From NCBI GenBank assembly GCA_948874605.1, contig CAQRXS010000058.1, positions 1 through 8,412 of the forward strand: a DNA stretch of 8,412 bases. The letters run 5' to 3'. The number at the start of each line of letters is the position of its first letter. Position 1 is the stretch's first letter. The notes below the pieces were generated by a model. The model was not told the origin of the DNA and ran no database searches. It saw only the letters and a program-made list of their open reading frames with translations. The translations under genes and the position numbers were made by a program. This document shows positions 5,516 through 8,412 of this stretch, one piece after another. This DNA comes from an uncultured Bacilli bacterium. Lineage in GTDB: Bacteria > Bacillota_I > Bacilli_A > RF39 > UBA660.

Positions 5516-7231
5516 TTATTTTTGTACTTTTTCTATAGCCTCTAATAATGCTGCCTTGACACTAGAAATTAATTTTTCATTTTTAAAAATACTGTTTCTT
5601 GAAATGTGCTTTAAAAATTTTTCTTCTTTAGAAAACATTAAACTGTAAAGAAGATGACTATCGGAATAACAAAGCTCATCACATTCTTCTAAATAAGTTT
5701 CATAAGCTTTCCATTTTGTGTAATCTTCAATACCCTTGCGACTCTTTTTGCGAAGAAAAGAACTATAAAAGAAGAACACTGCACTAAGAAGAAATACAAT
5801 CCAAGGTAACACCAAGCTAACCTCAAAATAAAGATTTGCAAACAGTAAAAAGAAGGAAAGAAGTAATAGAAAAATACTTGTAATAATAGGTTGTCCATTT
5901 TTTTCATAAAACTCTTCCCGCATCGTGTCTTTTTCAACACAATGCTGCCAGTTTAAATAATAGCGTTCAAAAACTTTTGCTGTTTGGGCTTCCGACACAT
6001 ATTTTTTTAATTTTCCTAAAGAAAATCTATTTTTATTTCCAACTTTTTCAAATAATAAATCCAGTAAGACATCCTCCGTATGAGAAACATTTTCTCGATG
6101 ATCTAAAATAAATTCATAATTTCCTTTTCGTGAAGGCCAAATAGAAATTTTTATATTTTTTCGCAATATCAAATTCAAAAAAGAAATAACAAAAGCAATT
6201 GGCACTACCCCATCAAACAAAAATGTACTTGCTACAGTAATATCATAATCCGTAATAATTTCTTTAAAATATTTTTCTTGAAATGAAGACTTATACTCTC
6301 TGTCATATCTAAAATAAACATAAATCCACCAAATTAGAATTACCACAATATAAAATTTACATAAATTACTTAAAATTAAAATTACTTTTTCTCTTTGATT
6401 ATTTGATTTTTGTTCTTCTGAAACTCGTTTTTTTTCGGCATTTATAATATTAGAATAGGCTTGAATATTCGTTTTTTTATTTTTGTTTACATCCTTCACG
6501 ATAGAAGCATCAAAAGTCATTCGTATATTAATCGCTGTTTCTTTCGCAACCTTACGCATGGATGATTCAACAGTTTTCTCATTAATCTTTTTAGAGCTGC
6601 CGGTTAAATCTCCATGAATCCAAGTAGAATGTAATTCAGTCGTTGGCGATTCAGGTAAAGTAACACGAATTTTTAAAAAATCAATATCCGATTGAAACTC
6701 AGAATCAACAAAAGTCCAATAAAGTTCTGCAACATCTTTATGTTTTAAAATAACATCTTTAACACAATATTCAATTAAAATCGCAACTTTTCCTTCTGCT
6801 ACTTGATAAAATATTTTCAAAGTTTTCCCATCTTGAGTGCTTGATTCGACATATTCTGCATTTGTTTTATCTTCCTCATAATAAATTCTTGGTAATTTCA
6901 TAAATTCTTGCTCTAATAAATCAAAAGAAATATCTTCGTCTTTTTGAAGAGGCAACACACTTACCTCAATATCACTAAGCCCAGTGCCACTATGAAAAGA
7001 ACTATGGGTATAATCGTAAACATCTAAAACAGGCAAACGACTATTACGATAATAAATATTCTTTTGAAAAGTATCTAAATTACCATTTAATACAAGTAAC
7101 TCACGAACTTTCATTGCTCCATTCTCTAATATTTCGGAGTCAATCAAAAAATAATCAATATCATAACGATTCACTGCTTGCACAATCGTTGGAAAAACGA
7201 ATAATAAAATTAAAAGAAATATTTTTTTCAT
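5516..7231 (-). CDS. DUF2207 family membrane protein
   Basis: The product has 571 residues. A cleavable signal peptide is likely (1-19, ending IVQA before VN). The extracytoplasmic DUF2207 domain (about 20-245) starts with the typical DIDYFLIDSEILENGAMKVRE pattern, a predicted beta-sandwich. A membrane segment follows (about 283-307), then a cytosolic part with STFLFDGVVPIAFVISFL (about 335-352), which corresponds to the family's DG-containing helical segment, and FEKVGNKNRFSLGKLKKYV. Two further hydrophobic stretches lie at about 449-467 and 469-492, and a charged cytosolic tail ends the protein. The biochemical role of DUF2207 proteins is unknown. ATG 7231 has AAAGGA ten bases upstream, overlapping the stop codon of the preceding gene (12-base gap), so the two are surely co-transcribed. 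Confidence 0.85.
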   Translation of the reverse strand: MKKIFLLILLFVFPTIVQAVNRYDIDYFLIDSEILENGAMKVRELLVLNGNLDTFQKNIYYRNSRLPVLDVYDYTHSSFHSGTGLSDIEVSVLPLQKDEDISFDLLEQEFMKLPRIYYEEDKTNAEYVESSTQDGKTLKIFYQVAEGKVAILIEYCVKDVILKHKDVAELYWTFVDSEFQSDIDFLKIRVTLPESPTTELHSTWIHGDLTGSSKKINEKTVESSMRKVAKETAINIRMTFDASIVKDVNKNKKTNIQAYSNIINAEKKRVSEEQKSNNQREKVILILSNLCKFYIVVILIWWIYVYFRYDREYKSSFQEKYFKEIITDYDITVASTFLFDGVVPIAFVISFLNLILRKNIKISIWPSRKGNYEFILDHRENVSHTEDVLLDLLFEKVGNKNRFSLGKLKKYVSEAQTAKVFERYYLNWQHCVEKDTMREEFYEKNGQPIITSIFLLLLSFFLLFANLYFEVSLVLPWIVFLLSAVFFFYSSFLRKKSRKGIEDYTKWKAYETYLEECDELCYSDSHLLYSLMFSKEEKFLKHISRNSIFKNEKLISSVKAALLEAIEKVQK

Positions 7232-7243
7232 AACACGTATCCT

Positions 7244-8059
7244 TTATGTTCCCTTTTTTATCTCTATAACAGGTCTTACAAAAGCTGCACTACTTGAAAC
7301 AACAGAACCAGTTGAAATATTAACATTTGTAGGAGTAGCACTAGGGCTATCTAAGACATGATATGGGGATACTCCATTAATAGATGAAACTTCGCTCAAA
7401 ATAGGTATACGAACATAGCCAGAATGATTCATATATCCATCCGAAAAAGTCATTAACTTAAGATTATCTTTTTCCATAGCGCGATGCAGTCCTTGATGAG
7501 AATTAAACCAATTATTAACAGCCTCACTTACAATAGTTTTTCCAAAAACTCCATTTTCAACCTGATCTTTACTTGGATTCCAGGAAGGAGTTCGACGCAA
7601 TTCCAAATTAATAGGTCTAGATGGATCTTGTGAGTTCGTATAAATATGACAAAACTCCTGTCCTACTGCCGATTCACGACATGCCCGAATTTGACAACTT
7701 GTTACGTCACAATTTCCAAAATATTCTAAAGTTAATCTAGAACGCCCTAAAGCATTTACTAATTCTTCTTGTTTTAAAGCTCGATTTAAAACCACTAAAA
7801 CAGCATCTGTAGCATCACGAAGTACTAGCCAATCTTCATTTGCATAAGTAACAACTGAACCTACTGCATAATTTCCGATTGGAAGTGTGTCGATAATAAA
7901 TCCAGGCTGCCCATTTATATCTTCTCTAATATCCTCTTTTACAGCACTAAGCAAAATTCGGTTATTCGCAGAACGTACTAAAATAGTTGTCATCAGTATC
8001 AAAAATACTAGAAAAAAAGAATAAATAAGCGAAGTAGCAATAAACCCTTTTTTCTTCAT
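7244..8059 (-). CDS. Prepilin-like secreted protein, DUF6273-like C-terminus
   Basis: The product has 271 residues. The N-terminus MKKKGFIATSLIYSFFLVFL resembles a type IV prepilin leader (basic stretch, G-F, long hydrophobic helix to about residue 28), but serine stands where the conserved glutamate +5 would be, so processing by a prepilin peptidase is uncertain; it may simply be a membrane anchor. The ectodomain has a VVTYANEDWLVLRD segment (69-82), four clustered cysteines (C117, C122, C127, C137) that could form two disulfides, and ends FVRPVIEIKKG, similar to the VRPVI..K ending of DUF6273-type, lectin-like domains. Function unknown. ATG 8059 follows AGGGGAT. It leads a two-gene operon with the DUF2207 gene 12 bases downstream. 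Confidence 0.7.
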   Translation of the reverse strand: MKKKGFIATSLIYSFFLVFLILMTTILVRSANNRILLSAVKEDIREDINGQPGFIIDTLPIGNYAVGSVVTYANEDWLVLRDATDAVLVVLNRALKQEELVNALGRSRLTLEYFGNCDVTSCQIRACRESAVGQEFCHIYTNSQDPSRPINLELRRTPSWNPSKDQVENGVFGKTIVSEAVNNWFNSHQGLHRAMEKDNLKLMTFSDGYMNHSGYVRIPILSEVSSINGVSPYHVLDSPSATPTNVNISTGSVVSSSAAFVRPVIEIKKGT

Positions 8060-8085
8060 AATATCCCCTATCCTTTTTCTAATTC

Positions 8086-8115
8086 ATTATACCAAACTTT
8101 AAAGCAAAGGTGCAA
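8086..8115 (-). promoter_or_regulatory. Promoter of the prepilin-like/DUF2207 operon
   Basis: On the minus strand, TGGTATAAT (8094-8086) is an extended -10 element with a perfect TATAAT. TTGCAC (8115-8110) lies 18 bases upstream as a partial -35 match. The promoter overlaps the last codons of the cardiolipin synthase gene and gives a leader of about 20 bases containing the AGGGGAT ribosome site. Confidence 0.6.
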
Positions 8116-8412
8116 AAATTCGTAATACTTTTCCCAAAAAAAGTTTATAAAAAGAAACTTTAGCTAACTCGCTCTTTGTAATTTTCTTACACAATTTTAA
8201 AGTATCTTCAAAGTCACTTTTTATTACTTGTATTTCTGAATTTTTATAAAGTATAACAGCATCTTCAAAATGTAAATATAAACTTCTATAGTCTAAATTA
8301 ATCGTTCCTACTACAGCTTTATCTTGATCACTTATCATAATTTTTAAATGTGTAAAACCTGGTGTATATTCATAAATTTCTATTCCATTTTGGATGAGTT
8401 CTTTATAATATG
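8099..8412 (-). CDS. cls: Cardiolipin synthase, C-terminal part (5' end outside window)
   Basis: About 104 C-terminal codons are visible; the open frame continues through the right edge, upstream of the in-frame ATG at 8338, which is internal. Reading from the edge gives YYKELIQNGIEIYEYTPGF followed by the second phospholipase D motif H-L-K-x4-D with GTINLDYRS downstream (H..K....D......N.D.RS), then the usual tail ending in FAPLL. This is the bacterial Cls family, which joins two phosphatidylglycerol molecules into cardiolipin and glycerol at the membrane. The first HKD motif and the N-terminal membrane helices must lie to the right. The stop is 39 bases from the next gene. Confidence 0.92.
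   Translation of the reverse strand, partial: YYKELIQNGIEIYEYTPGFTHLKIMISDQDKAVVGTINLDYRSLYLHFEDAVILYKNSEIQVIKSDFEDTLKLCKKITKSELAKVSFYKLFLGKVLRIFAPLL

Noticed and set aside
5689..5940. Minus-strand 83-codon frame rich in hydrophobic residues
   Set aside because: It is another frame of the DUF2207 gene's membrane-spanning region; shadow of a real gene.
8099..8338. Stand-alone 79-residue small protein starting at the ATG at 8338
   Set aside because: The frame is open upstream to the window edge and encodes the H-L-K half of the HKD motif, so the ATG is internal to cardiolipin synthase.

Overview
The window is AT-rich DNA that uses TGA, TAA and TTA-type codons in the standard way. It most resembles an uncultivated, probably gut-dwelling, low-GC Firmicute of the Bacilli/Erysipelotrichia type. 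This rests on AAGGAG/GGTGAT-type ribosome sites, a YyaC-family (DUF1256) sporulation-type protein, a Firmicutes-type HD hydrolase, a DUF2207 membrane protein and a cardiolipin synthase. The taxonomic call is an inference from gene style, not from a marker gene.

Left part (1-3556, all minus strand): two tandem paralogous genes encode membrane-anchored surface proteins of 566 and 562 residues. Each has a short cytoplasmic tail, one membrane segment, a divergent N-terminal ectodomain, a well-conserved central region and an FGE/C-type-lectin-like C-terminal domain. In the last ~70 codons the conservation collapses onto a scaffold (NPW, AYD, GS.AGVFAF, FR..LTP) with many substituted positions between, and GC content jumps from about 35% to about 50%. 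This looks like the variable region of diversity-generating retroelement (DGR) target proteins. No reverse transcriptase or template repeat lies in the window. Each gene has its own copy of an upstream module: a sigma-A-like promoter whose -35/-10 spacer holds a C/G run (11 in one copy, interrupted in the other), followed by a hairpin that would cover the ribosome-binding site. The first bases of the window are the start of a third module copy, which predicts another cassette just to the left.

Middle part: upstream of the cassettes is a minus-strand gene that fuses a CDP-alcohol phosphatidyltransferase to an HD phosphohydrolase domain. Its stop codon lies inside the -35 box of the first cassette. 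A 245-bp divergent intergenic region separates it from the plus-strand yyaC-like gene, which converges on the next gene.

Right part (5516-8412, minus strand): the C-terminal end of a cardiolipin synthase runs off the right edge. It is followed by a prepilin-like secreted protein and a DUF2207 membrane protein that form a two-gene operon, with a promoter overlapping the end of the cardiolipin synthase gene. The overall theme is cell envelope: phospholipid synthesis, membrane proteins, and a duplicated, apparently variable and possibly phase-switched surface protein family.
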